Below are positions 35,748 to 43,832 of a stretch of DNA of 52,823 nucleotides, piece by piece (the stretch's first letter is position 1; each line of letters begins with the position of its first letter). Made by a program: the position numbers and the translations under genes. The stretch covers positions 5,081 to 57,903 of the forward strand of contig NZ_LMUD01000019.1 in assembly GCF_009766095.1 (NCBI RefSeq), in the 5' to 3' direction. The notes under the pieces were generated by a model. The model had not been told where the DNA came from. It did not search any database and saw only the letters and a list, made by a program, of their open reading frames with translations. The DNA is from Granulicella sp. S190 (GTDB taxonomy: Bacteria > Acidobacteriota > Terriglobia > Terriglobales > Acidobacteriaceae).

Positions 35748-36449
35748 ATGATTGAACTCATGAGCGAGTGGATTAAGTTGAAGGCAGAAGATGGTCATGA
35801 GCTGAGCGCGTATGTTGCCCGGCCCGCGGGTGAGGCAATTGGAGCACTGATCCTGGTGCAGGAGATATTCGGCATCAATGCCCACATCCGCAGTGTGGCG
35901 GATGGATATGCCAAAGATGGATTTCTGGTGATTGCGCCGGCAATCTTTGACCGGTTCGAGCCCGGCGTCCAGCTTACTTATCAGCCTGACGATATGAAGC
36001 GAGCTTATTATTTTTACGGTTTGTTGAAGCCTGAGACGACGCTTATGGACGTGGTTGCGGCGTATGGGTGGGCGAAGGCGTCGGGTAAGGGAATCGGTGT
36101 AATCGGCTACTGTTATGGCGGTTTGACTAGCTGGCTGGTGGCGACGCGGGGCGAGAACTACAAGATGCAGCCCGCGTGCTGCGTTGGGTATTACGCGGGC
36201 GGCATCGGATCGGTGGCGAAAGAGGAGCCAAGCTGCCCTGTGATGCTGCACTTTGGGGCGGAGGACAGCCACATTGGACAGGACCAGATTGAGGCGGTTC
36301 GTTCGGCTCATCCGGAGGTAGAGATCTTCGTCTATGACGGTGCAGGACATGCCTTTAACCGGGATGTCGACCCGAACAGCTACCACGAGGCCTCGGCAAA
36401 GCTGGCGCGGGAGCGTTCGCTGAAGTTTCTGAAGGCGCATATCGCTTAA
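35748..36449 (+). CDS. Dienelactone hydrolase family protein
   Basis: The 233-residue alpha/beta hydrolase has the catalytic Cys in GVIGYCYGGLTSW, the Asp in FGAEDSHIG and the His in DGAGHAFNRD, the Cys-Asp-His triad of dienelactone hydrolase. QEIFGINAHIRSVADGYAKDGF is the other conserved block. Related enzymes open dienelactones in chloroaromatic breakdown, but most homologs act on unknown esters or lactones. There is no signal peptide, so it is cytoplasmic. AGGGGAGG precedes the ATG by eight bases. A second, more divergent family member is at 43833-44618. Confidence 0.93.
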   Translation: MIELMSEWIKLKAEDGHELSAYVARPAGEAIGALILVQEIFGINAHIRSVADGYAKDGFLVIAPAIFDRFEPGVQLTYQPDDMKRAYYFYGLLKPETTLMDVVAAYGWAKASGKGIGVIGYCYGGLTSWLVATRGENYKMQPACCVGYYAGGIGSVAKEEPSCPVMLHFGAEDSHIGQDQIEAVRSAHPEVEIFVYDGAGHAFNRDVDPNSYHEASAKLARERSLKFLKAHIA

Positions 36450-36509
36450 AAGGGCCATGCGCGCAGCCCAAAATATGCGCAGATTGCTATCACTGCTGGC
36501 GGCACTCGA

Positions 36510-36538
36510 TTGCCCGGTTTCGCCAGCGGTGCTATCCT
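36510..36538 (+). promoter_or_regulatory. Promoter of rpsO, flanked by inverted repeat
   Basis: TTGCCC (36510-36515), 17 bases, then TATCCT (36533-36538) preceded by TGC (extended -10). An imperfect inverted repeat, CACTGCTGGCG (36491-36501) and CGCCAGCGGTG (36521-36531), straddles the -35 box and could be an operator. Confidence 0.6.
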
Positions 36539-36585
36539 TATGCAGACACTAAGAGTGAACTAGAAGATCAGGAGTAGAAACAGCT

Positions 36586-36852
36586 GTGTTGGCATCCGCT
36601 AAAAAGACAGACATTATTGAGAAGTTCCGCACGCACGACTCAGATACCGGGAGTCCAGAGGTTCAGATCGCGATTTTGAGCGAGCGTATTGGCGAGTTGA
36701 CGGAACACTTCAAGGCACACAAGAAGGATCACGGCTCGCGCCGCGGGCTTTTGATGCTTGTGAGCAAGCGTCGCCGCTTGCTTGATTATCTGAAGAAGTG
36801 TGACGCGGACCGTTATCGCGAGGTCATCGGCAAACTCGGAATCCGCAAGTAA
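36586..36852 (+). CDS. rpsO: Ribosomal protein uS15
   Basis: The 88-residue protein binds 16S rRNA in the platform of the small subunit. [51 protein letters not shown] is the diagnostic sequence. The start is GTG at 36586, with AGGAG eleven bases upstream, a rather wide spacing. In many bacteria S15 represses its own translation through its leader; no clear pseudoknot could be drawn by eye. It is followed by a terminator-like hairpin and then pnp, the ancestral gene order. Confidence 0.98.
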   Translation: MLASAKKTDIIEKFRTHDSDTGSPEVQIAILSERIGELTEHFKAHKKDHGSRRGLLMLVSKRRRLLDYLKKCDADRYREVIGKLGIRK

Positions 36853-37152
36853 CCGCACGATCCCCGGAGAGACCGTTCAAACTATGGGAGCATACACGGC
36901 CTGTTCTCAGTCGGCTGCTAACTTCGTTCAAGGTCAAGCTAGACCTTGTCGCTGGGGTTGCTGACGATGGGAGACCGAGGCGTTGTCTCCATAGTTTTTA
37001 TCTCAGGCGAACGTTGGCCCCTAAACGACATACTCCAGTGCAGCTCGCTGGCGGCACAGTAGCCGTCAGCGTATAGCTGCGCTTTTTCGCGCCCGGCTAA
37101 CGGATGTCGCGATTCAAGCTTAATTGACAGAAGACGAGAGAAGAGAGGCAAC
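36853..37152 (+). other. 300-base rpsO-pnp spacer with two hairpins
   Basis: No gene here. CAAGGTC (36929-36935) pairs with GACCTTG (36942-36948) around AAGCTA. A second hairpin at 36970-36990 is followed by a T-run (see terminator). The last 60 bases form the pnp leader, with GAGAGAGG-like purines just before the ATG. In enterobacteria this spacer holds an RNase III site through which PNPase controls its own mRNA; whether that applies here is not shown. Confidence 0.55.
36967..36999 (+). terminator. Terminator or attenuator between rpsO and pnp
   Basis: GGAGAC (36970-36975) pairs with GTCTCC (36985-36990), followed by ATAGTTTTTA. The stem is short and has a bulge below, so partial read-through into pnp is plausible. 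Confidence 0.65.
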
Positions 37153-39561
37153 ATGAAACAAGATGTGACAGTTGAGCTTGCCGGCGGCAAGCAGATTAAA
37201 TTCGAGACCGGGCGCATGGCGAAGCAAGCCCCGGGTGCGGCACTTACCTCGAGCGGCGACAACGTAGTTCTGGCCACGGCAACTGCCTCCCCCGACCCGA
37301 AAGAGGGCATCGACTTTTTCCCTCTTACTGTCGAATATCGCGAGTTCACCTATGCGGGTGGCCGCATCCCTGGCGGGTTCATCAAGCGTGAGGGACGTCC
37401 GAGCGAGAAGGAGATCTTGACGAGCCGCCAGATCGATCGTCCGATTCGTCCTCTGTTCCCTGAGGCGTTTCGTAATGAGACCCAGGTGGTCGCGTTTGTG
37501 TACTCCGCTGACAAGGAGAACGATCCCGACGTACTTGGCATCAACGGCGCGAGCTGCGCGTTGGCGTTGAGCGATATTCCTTTTCACGGACCAGTTGGTG
37601 CAGTGCGTATCGGATTGATCGATGACCAGTTTGTGGTGAATCCGACCTACGCCGAGCGCGCGCAGAGCAAGTTGAACATTATGGTCGTCGGCACGAAGGA
37701 CGGCATTGTGATGATCGAGTCCGGTGCAAAGGAAGTTGCCGAGAATCGTGTGGTGGATGCGATCGAGTTTGCTCATGAGCAGATCAAAAAGATCTGCGCG
37801 GCGATTGAAGACCTGGTTGCTCGTGCGGGTAAGACCAAGCGGACTGTCAGCCCGGTAGAGATCGACCACGAGTATCTGAATGGACTGTCCGCCAAGATTG
37901 GTGCTCAGTTGAAGGACGCGCTCGACACGCAGAAGCATCCGAAGTTCGAGAGCTACGCGCTGGTCAAGTCCGTCAAGGATGAGTTGAAGAAGGATCTGCC
38001 AGAGGGCGATGCGGCGGCCGCGAAGAAGCTGAGCAAGTACTACGAGCTTCTGCGCGAGAAGATCTTCCGCGATCAGGTTTTGAACGATCGGACTCGTCCG
38101 GATCATCGTGCGTTCGATAAGATTCGCGACCTGAGCATTGAGGTTGGGGTGCTTCCGCGTGTTCACGGTTCGGCCCTGTTTACGCGTGGCGAAACGCAGG
38201 CGCTGGTAAGTGCGACGTTGGGAACTACCGACGATGCCCAGAGGCTCGAGAGCTATGAGGGTGAGCAGAAGCGTCGCTTCATGCTGCACTACAACTTCCC
38301 TCCGTTTTCGGTTGGCGAAGTTGGCCGCATGACTGGCGTCGGCCGTCGAGAGATCGGTCATGGCGCGCTTGCCTACCGGGCGATCGAGGCTGTGTTACCG
38401 GCTGAGGATGAGTCTCCTTACACCCTGCGGGTGGTCTCCGACATTCTTGAGTCGAATGGCTCATCGTCGATGGCTACGGTGTGCGGTGCATCACTTGCTT
38501 TGATGCATGCTGGAATTGCAATCAAGGGATCTGTTGCAGGCGTTGCTATGGGCCTGGTCAAGGAAGGCGATAACTACGCGATCCTGACCGACATTGCAGG
38601 CGCGGAAGATCACTATGGCGATATGGACTTCAAAGTCGCCGGTACGCGCAAGGGCATCACTGCTCTGCAGATGGACATCAAGATTATGGGAATCACGCCG
38701 CAGATTATGCGGGAGGCGTTGGAGCAGGCCCGTCATGGCCGGCTCTTCCTGCTGGATACCATGGATGCGGTGATCTCTGGAGCGAAGGAAGAGAAGTCGC
38801 AGTTTGCGCCCCGCATTCACACCATTCAGATTCCTACGGACAAGATCCGCGATCTGATCGGACCGGGAGGCAAGGTGATTCGCGGCATTATCGATGCGAC
38901 TGGAGTGAAGATCGATGTGGACGATACCGGCCGCGTCAATGTTGCTTCGAGCGATGCTGATGGTCTGGCTCGTGCGATCCAGATGATCAGCGACCTTACT
39001 GCTGTGCCCGAGATTGGAAAGACCTATCTGGGTAAGGTAGTTCGGCTCGCAGAGTTCGGTGCATTTGTGGAGATCTTCCCTGGAACCGATGGTCTTCTGC
39101 ACGTCTCCGAGATCGCAGAGCATCGCGTGAAGGAGGTGAAAGATGAACTTCGCGAGGGCGATCAGATTCTTGTGAAGGTTCTTGCCATTGAAGGGAATCG
39201 CATCAAGCTCTCGCGCAAGGCTGTACTTCGTGAGCAGCGCGCCAAGCTGGGTCTGCCTGAGCCGGGTCAGATCGGCACCGATGGGGCGCCGGCCGCCGCT
39301 GATGTGCATGCACAGCAGCCAAGTGGTGAGCAGACTGTTGTTGGCGACGATGATGACGAAGATTTCGATGAGGATGGTGACGAGTCGGATGAGCCAAACT
39401 TCAATCGCGCTGACGGTGCGGTACCTGTGCCGGCTGGCGGAGCTCCTGGTGCGAATGGACCTGCAGGCCAGAGGCGTCCGGGCGGCGGTCGTCGTCGCCG
39501 TAGCGGGCGTCGTCCTGGTTCGGGTTCCGGTGCTCCTTCGGGCAGCGGCGGCAATCGGTAA
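37153..39561 (+). CDS. pnp: Polyribonucleotide nucleotidyltransferase (PNPase) with long charged tail
   Basis: PNPase degrades RNA from the 3' end with phosphate and can add tails. Two RNase PH-like halves are present: the first carries EYREFTYAGGRIPGGFIKREGRPSEKEILTSRQIDRP, the second GETQALVSATLG, SILESNGSSSMATVCGASLALMHAG and DIAGAEDHYGDMDFKVAGT (catalytic region). A KH domain (residues about 557-610) and an S1 domain (about 622-695) follow. Residues about 730-752 are strongly acidic (a DDDDEDFDEDGDESDE run), and residues about 775-802 are Gly/Arg/Pro-rich. The 802 residues exceed the usual 700-720; the extra part is this bipartite disordered tail. AGAGAGGC lies before the ATG. Confidence 0.98.
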   Translation: MKQDVTVELAGGKQIKFETGRMAKQAPGAALTSSGDNVVLATATASPDPKEGIDFFPLTVEYREFTYAGGRIPGGFIKREGRPSEKEILTSRQIDRPIRPLFPEAFRNETQVVAFVYSADKENDPDVLGINGASCALALSDIPFHGPVGAVRIGLIDDQFVVNPTYAERAQSKLNIMVVGTKDGIVMIESGAKEVAENRVVDAIEFAHEQIKKICAAIEDLVARAGKTKRTVSPVEIDHEYLNGLSAKIGAQLKDALDTQKHPKFESYALVKSVKDELKKDLPEGDAAAAKKLSKYYELLREKIFRDQVLNDRTRPDHRAFDKIRDLSIEVGVLPRVHGSALFTRGETQALVSATLGTTDDAQRLESYEGEQKRRFMLHYNFPPFSVGEVGRMTGVGRREIGHGALAYRAIEAVLPAEDESPYTLRVVSDILESNGSSSMATVCGASLALMHAGIAIKGSVAGVAMGLVKEGDNYAILTDIAGAEDHYGDMDFKVAGTRKGITALQMDIKIMGITPQIMREALEQARHGRLFLLDTMDAVISGAKEEKSQFAPRIHTIQIPTDKIRDLIGPGGKVIRGIIDATGVKIDVDDTGRVNVASSDADGLARAIQMISDLTAVPEIGKTYLGKVVRLAEFGAFVEIFPGTDGLLHVSEIAEHRVKEVKDELREGDQILVKVLAIEGNRIKLSRKAVLREQRAKLGLPEPGQIGTDGAPAAADVHAQQPSGEQTVVGDDDDEDFDEDGDESDEPNFNRADGAVPVPAGGAPGANGPAGQRRPGGGRRRRSGRRPGSGSGAPSGSGGNR

Positions 39562-39580
39562 CGTTTCATGAAGGGTAGAG

Positions 39581-39612
39581 AGACCGCGCAAACTGCGCGG
39601 TCTTTCTGTCTC
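39581..39612 (+). terminator. Rho-independent terminator of pnp
   Basis: AGACCGCGC (39581-39589) pairs with GCGCGGTCT (39595-39603), followed by TTCTGTCTC. Confidence 0.88.
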
Positions 39613-39625
39613 TGGGGTGAACGAG

Positions 39626-40498
39626 ATGGTGAGACGCGCGGAGTGGGTTGGATTTGCGGCGGTTTGTTTTCTGTCTGCGACTTCGTGGGTTGTTCCAGTT
39701 GTGGAGGGCCTGCCTCTACTGGAGAGGCAAGGGATTCTTTATGGACTGATCGGGCTGGTCGCGCTATTGGTGACCAAGGGGCGGATTCGTTCTCGTGGGG
39801 CAGGGTTGAGGTTGGCGTGCGCCGGTGTGGGGTTCTTTGGCGTTCCGATGATGATTGGGGAGTGGGCGCGGGTTGGAGTGCCGGAGATCAGCCGATCTGC
39901 TCTCTATGCCATGGTTCCTATAGTAGTGGTGATGGCTGTCGCTGCCGGGGATGAGGCGAGTGGATCGCGGCGGTTTCTGATTCCAGCTTTAGTGGGGCTG
40001 GGTGGTCTCTTTTTGGTGCTGCCACTGGGGTTCTCGAGTTCGCTTCGAGCGCGCATCATGCAGGCGGCGGCGTGTCTTGCGGTTGTTCTCGTTGGTCTGT
40101 CGAGTGTATGGCTCTATCGTCTGCTCCGCGGAGTGCCGCTTGCTGAGGCGATCACAGTTATTTGTGGGGGCAACGCGCTGTTTCTACTGTTCTGCAGTGG
40201 GATTGGGGAGGACTTCGTTTGGCGGTGGAGCGGATTGGCTTCGGTATTGTCGCTTTCGTCGCTGGTGGATGCGGTGGAGGTTGTGCTCCTGGTGTGGCTG
40301 TTACGCGGGATGATGCCGGTACGCTTTGCGGCACGGTACCTGCTTATTCCATTGCTGACGCTGGCGGAGAGTTACGCCCTGATGCGGCCTCCTCTAAGCG
40401 TGAGGGCGATCAGCGGACTAGTCTTGCTGGCGGCTGGTACAGGAATGCTCCTTTTTTTCAAGGCTGATGAAGAAGAGACGATGCTGTCCCTCCGTTGA
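39626..40498 (+). CDS. Polytopic membrane protein, EamA/DMT-like
   Basis: Function unknown. The protein has about 290 residues with roughly nine to ten hydrophobic helices and only short loops, consistent with the ten-helix drug/metabolite transporter (EamA) fold. Helix-flanking Arg residues (RIRSRGAGLR, RARIMQ) fit the positive-inside rule. No substrate motif is visible. ATG 39626 is chosen because GGGGTGA lies five bases before it; GTG 39617 falls inside that sequence. It begins directly after the pnp terminator and ends 39 bases before the next gene. Confidence 0.7.
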   Translation: MVRRAEWVGFAAVCFLSATSWVVPVVEGLPLLERQGILYGLIGLVALLVTKGRIRSRGAGLRLACAGVGFFGVPMMIGEWARVGVPEISRSALYAMVPIVVVMAVAAGDEASGSRRFLIPALVGLGGLFLVLPLGFSSSLRARIMQAAACLAVVLVGLSSVWLYRLLRGVPLAEAITVICGGNALFLLFCSGIGEDFVWRWSGLASVLSLSSLVDAVEVVLLVWLLRGMMPVRFAARYLLIPLLTLAESYALMRPPLSVRAISGLVLLAAGTGMLLFFKADEEETMLSLR

Positions 40499-40537
40499 TA
40501 CTTTTCCGGGAAGATTTTGCAGGGTACACTTCGGTCA

Positions 40538-40948
40538 ATGGCTGCTTCCATGTACATTGTGGTTGAAGGCGAGGATCCTGGATTCGATATCTTCGTCAAT
40601 GGGCGATCGCTGGCACGGCATGAGGACGCGCTAGAGCGGCTTGCACTCCGGCTCGGGGTGCGGCCACTGATCGAGTTTTTCTCCGCGGATGAGAACTCCA
40701 TGTCGCTGCTGATCGAAGAGGGTGCGGGAAACCAGGAGCTTTTGCGAAGGCTGCCTCCGCCGCAGTGGTATTCGCCGGCTGAGGGCCTGAAGACTGTTCA
40801 GGCGTTAGTACAAACGCTGGAGGCTGATCCGCAGCAGTTGGGAACAGAGGGAGAGCAGGTGCTCTCGGAGCTGTTGGAGTATGCGCATGTGCTGGAGAAG
40901 ACCATGGATCGAAAGATGCGGTGGCATCTCGCGGTCAGTTGGAGGTAG
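40538..40948 (+). CDS. Hypothetical cytoplasmic protein, 136 aa
   Basis: I do not recognise the family. The protein is soluble, acidic, and begins with a strand-rich part (MYIVVEGEDPGFDIFVNG) followed by helices (LARHEDALERLALRLGVRPLIEFF). A middle segment PPPQWYSPAEGLKTVQALVQTLE is typical of small acidobacterial proteins annotated as hypothetical. ATG 40538 or 40550 may be the start; AGGG lies upstream of the former at a wide spacing. It converges on the CadC-like regulator with a 17-base gap. Confidence 0.65.
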   Translation: MAASMYIVVEGEDPGFDIFVNGRSLARHEDALERLALRLGVRPLIEFFSADENSMSLLIEEGAGNQELLRRLPPPQWYSPAEGLKTVQALVQTLEADPQQLGTEGEQVLSELLEYAHVLEKTMDRKMRWHLAVSWR

Positions 40949-40965
40949 TTTGAGTCTCCTCATTG

Positions 40966-42927
40966 CTAGTAAGCTGGTGGTAATCCCATTCGTTTGATGA
41001 TGGACTGGTAGCGCGGATCGGTGTGGACAAAATCGTAGGCCGGGTCATTTTGTACCCAGATCAGATATACGGCTTTTTGCTGGTAAGCATCCTCCAGCGA
41101 TGCCAAGGTTTCTTCCCGGCGGCCGAGTTGCGCATATTGGAGAGCGAACTCCATTGGCGAGACATATTGCGTTGCTGACTTTTTCTTGAAGTTGGCTACC
41201 TGTCGGAGGAGCAGAGCTGCGTAGCCGCTCTTTTGGTAGGTGATTCGAATCTCATCGGCTTCCTTTTTATCACCTCCCAGAAGCGCAGATTTTTCCCACT
41301 CGCTTGCTGCGTTCTTCAGATCGCCTTTGCGACGGTAGGCGTCGCATAGCATCCAGTGGAGGCTAACATCTTGAGGATTAGCTTCGAGTCTTGAATGGAT
41401 GTCTTCAATAGCGGCGTCATACTTCCGCGCGGAGACGAGAGCCAGTCCCATGGCGAAGGGCCGCTGGAATGGATCGAGTTCCATCGCCTTTTTTTCCGAT
41501 TCGATGGCTTCGTCGCCGCGGCCGAGTGCGTTCCACATCTTTGCGCGAAAGTGATAGGCTTCGGCGAAGTCGGGACCAAGCTCAATCGCGCGGGCTATCT
41601 CCTGTTCCGCTTGCATCCAGTTCCAGGAAAAGACCATCGAAGCCCCCAACGAGAGGTGAGCCCAGGGAAGCGAGGGATCGAGTTCCACTGCTTTCTTTGC
41701 TGCTTCCATTTGCAGTGGAAGGACGACTCTCGGGGCGAGATCGTCAAACGCGCCTTGGCCGTAGTAGGTGGAGAGGCCAGCCCAGCCGGGGGCGTAGTCG
41801 GGTTGCAACTCAGTCGCCTTCCTGAAGTATTTGCCCGCATGCTCGTTATCGCCCTGGAACCAGTCGTAACGCCCGCGGAGATAGGCGTCGTGGGCTTCGG
41901 GATTTACATATCGGGCCGGAGCTGGTTGCTCCTCAACTCTATTGAGCCGCTTTGCTATCGCCTGGGCGGCTTCTTTGGGTAGGGTGACGACGTTATTTGA
42001 GTCGCGATCGTAGCTGTCGGCCCAGAGGTGGGTGTCGCTGGGCGCCTGGATCAACTGAACGGTCATGTGGATCTTGTCGCCGAAGCGCGCAATAGATCCT
42101 TCAAGGATACCGTCCACGCCAAGCTCTGAGGCGATTTGGCGGACCGGGCGGCGGACACCCTTGTATTGCATGGCGGAGGTTCGGGAGACGATTCTGAGGG
42201 TGGAGTTTTTCGCCAGCATGGTGGTGAGTTCGTCGGTCATGCCGTCGGCGAGATAGTCCTGAGTCGGATCGCCAGAGAGGTTGTCCAGCGGGAGTACGGC
42301 GAGGGAGCTGATCTTGGGTATCGCAGCAAGGGAACGATTTTGACGATAGCGTGCGGCAGCGAAGATGCCGAAGATTGCGAAGGCTATCAAGGCTACAAGC
42401 CAGATCCGGGAGCGTGAAATGAGGCTGGATGAATGATGTAAACCAAAGGGTTGTGTATGGCTATCTGACAGCGTCTCGACCGCAGGAGCGGCAGCGGAGG
42501 TTGAACGAGGGGCGTCATTCCATGGGGACTGTTGCGGCTCACGAGAGGTGGAATTTAGAGACGCCGGGGCCAGGTCCGGGACTTCGGGGTGGATGGGAGC
42601 AATGAAACGATAACCTTGTTTGGGCAGGGTATCGACAAACCTGGGGTTAGAAGCAGTGTCGTTCAGTGCGGAACGGATCTGGCGAATGCAAAAGTTGAGG
42701 CTCTGGTCGATGTCGACGTAGACACCGTCGCCCCAGACATAGGCGCTCAATTGCTCGCGGGTGACGATGTTGGGAGCACGTGCTACGAGTAGCTCCAGAA
42801 CGCGGAAAGGTTGAGGCTGCAGCTTGAGCGGGGTTCCTTGGTACGACAGCACTCCGCGTCTGGGGTCGAGTTCATAGTCCCCAAAGCGGATTGCAGACAT
42901 AAGCTCATGCTGATTGGCCTCTAACAT
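40966..42927 (-). CDS. CadC-type membrane regulator: winged helix, TM, TolB/FlgO-like domain, TPRs
   Basis: The 653-residue one-component regulator has an OmpR-type winged-helix DNA-binding domain at residues about 13-110 (RFGDYELDPRRGVLSYQG, then VTREQLSAYVWGD and LPKQGYRFIAP). A Ser/Pro/Ala linker and a single transmembrane helix (about 175-195: IWLVALIAFAIFGIFAAARY) follow. Next comes a FlgO/TolB-N-like domain (SLAVLPLDNLSGDPTQDYLADGMTDELTTMLA to ADSYDRDSNN), then TPR repeats to the end (PWAHLSLGASM, AEAYHFRAKMWNALGRGDEAI). The DNA-binding part is cytoplasmic and the TPR sensor periplasmic. GAGG four bases before the ATG supports the start. Its target may be the divergent secreted protein at 43126. 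Confidence 0.92.
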   Translation of the reverse strand: MLEANQHELMSAIRFGDYELDPRRGVLSYQGTPLKLQPQPFRVLELLVARAPNIVTREQLSAYVWGDGVYVDIDQSLNFCIRQIRSALNDTASNPRFVDTLPKQGYRFIAPIHPEVPDLAPASLNSTSREPQQSPWNDAPRSTSAAAPAVETLSDSHTQPFGLHHSSSLISRSRIWLVALIAFAIFGIFAAARYRQNRSLAAIPKISSLAVLPLDNLSGDPTQDYLADGMTDELTTMLAKNSTLRIVSRTSAMQYKGVRRPVRQIASELGVDGILEGSIARFGDKIHMTVQLIQAPSDTHLWADSYDRDSNNVVTLPKEAAQAIAKRLNRVEEQPAPARYVNPEAHDAYLRGRYDWFQGDNEHAGKYFRKATELQPDYAPGWAGLSTYYGQGAFDDLAPRVVLPLQMEAAKKAVELDPSLPWAHLSLGASMVFSWNWMQAEQEIARAIELGPDFAEAYHFRAKMWNALGRGDEAIESEKKAMELDPFQRPFAMGLALVSARKYDAAIEDIHSRLEANPQDVSLHWMLCDAYRRKGDLKNAASEWEKSALLGGDKKEADEIRITYQKSGYAALLLRQVANFKKKSATQYVSPMEFALQYAQLGRREETLASLEDAYQQKAVYLIWVQNDPAYDFVHTDPRYQSIIKRMGLPPAY

Positions 42928-43125
42928 AGGACCTCGATTTTAGTTTTGCAGCCGACGCTGCGAAAAAGCGGGCCCTTTGCTTACGGTGGTTCAATCCATT
43001 GCTTTCAAACTACTTTAGTCTCCTCATCTGGAATGAGGAAGTCCTCAGAGCAACTCATGATTGTTTTCTGGCGGTTGGTGCTACGGTCTCCCCGTCGACA
43101 GAGTCGGCGTCAAAGGAGAATTGTC

Positions 43126-43776
43126 ATGAAATGGAAGTTCAGCGCACTTACCGTGGCTCTTGGAGTCATTGCCTTGGGAACGAGCTTCGCGCCAGTTGCC
43201 AAGGCGGGATGCGGCTCTTATCCGGGGCTTCAATCGAAGGGCATTGTGAAACCGATGGCGTTCCTTTTGGGCGCCGGACAGACTGCGGACTGGGGCCGCC
43301 CTGAAGGGGCTTCCATCGTCGGCTTGTGGCGGGTAAAGGTCCTTTCGGTAGGCAATCAGGCGGTAGGACTACCGGATGGCACTGTACTGGATCAGGGGTA
43401 TTCCGCCTGGCATCGCGACGGGACCGAGATTTTGAACTCTGGCCGGGATCCTTCGACGGGGAACTTCTGTCTCGGCGTGTGGAAGCAGACCGGGAGAGCA
43501 ACCTTCAAACTTAATCACTACGCGTTGAACTGGAGCGGGCCTACGGTTGATGCGAAGGGGAACATCATTCTGGATCCGACGACCAAGGAGCCACTGAACA
43601 CGCTTATTGGGCCTACGAACATCCGGGAAGAGGTTACGCTCGATCCAAGCGGGGACAAGTTCGAGGGGACTTTTATCGTGGAGAACTTCTATCAAACCGG
43701 CAAATCGATTATTACGCTTACGGGGAAGGTCACCGGAGTGAGGCTGACTCCGGATAGCCCGGGCTTCGTCAACTAA
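43126..43776 (+). CDS. Secreted protein of unknown function, 216 aa
   Basis: There is no named family I can assign. A clear signal peptide (MKWKFSALTVALGVIALGTSFAPVAKA) precedes a mature beta-rich chain. Recognisable blocks are SIVGLWRVKVLSVG, LPDGTVLDQGYSAWHRDGTEILNSGRDP, NFCLGVWKQTGRATFKLNHYALNW and EEVTLDPSGDKFEGTFIVENF. The layout suggests a lipocalin-like or calycin barrel. Two Cys (mature Cys near residue 29 and one in FCLGVW) could form a disulfide. AAAGGAGAA six bases before ATG 43126 fixes the start. It is divergent from the CadC-like regulator, which may control it. Confidence 0.8.
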   Translation: MKWKFSALTVALGVIALGTSFAPVAKAGCGSYPGLQSKGIVKPMAFLLGAGQTADWGRPEGASIVGLWRVKVLSVGNQAVGLPDGTVLDQGYSAWHRDGTEILNSGRDPSTGNFCLGVWKQTGRATFKLNHYALNWSGPTVDAKGNIILDPTTKEPLNTLIGPTNIREEVTLDPSGDKFEGTFIVENFYQTGKSIITLTGKVTGVRLTPDSPGFVN

Positions 43777-43781
43777 GTGCC

Positions 43782-43821
43782 CGAGATGGCCTGGAGGAGG
43801 TTGTGTCTCCGGGCCATCTCG
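43782..43821. terminator. Long inverted repeat between convergent genes (bidirectional terminator candidate)
   Basis: CGAGATGGCC (43782-43791) and GGCCATCTCG (43812-43821) are perfect complements, with GGAG and CTCC extending the stem inside. There is no T-run on either side, so it may act as a roadblock or an mRNA end stabiliser more than as a classical terminator. Confidence 0.6.
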
Positions 43822-43832
43822 CGGTGCCTGAC

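Noticed and set aside
37120..38361. 413-codon minus-strand frame inside pnp
   Set aside because: Antisense shadow of a highly conserved gene, with no recognisable domain.
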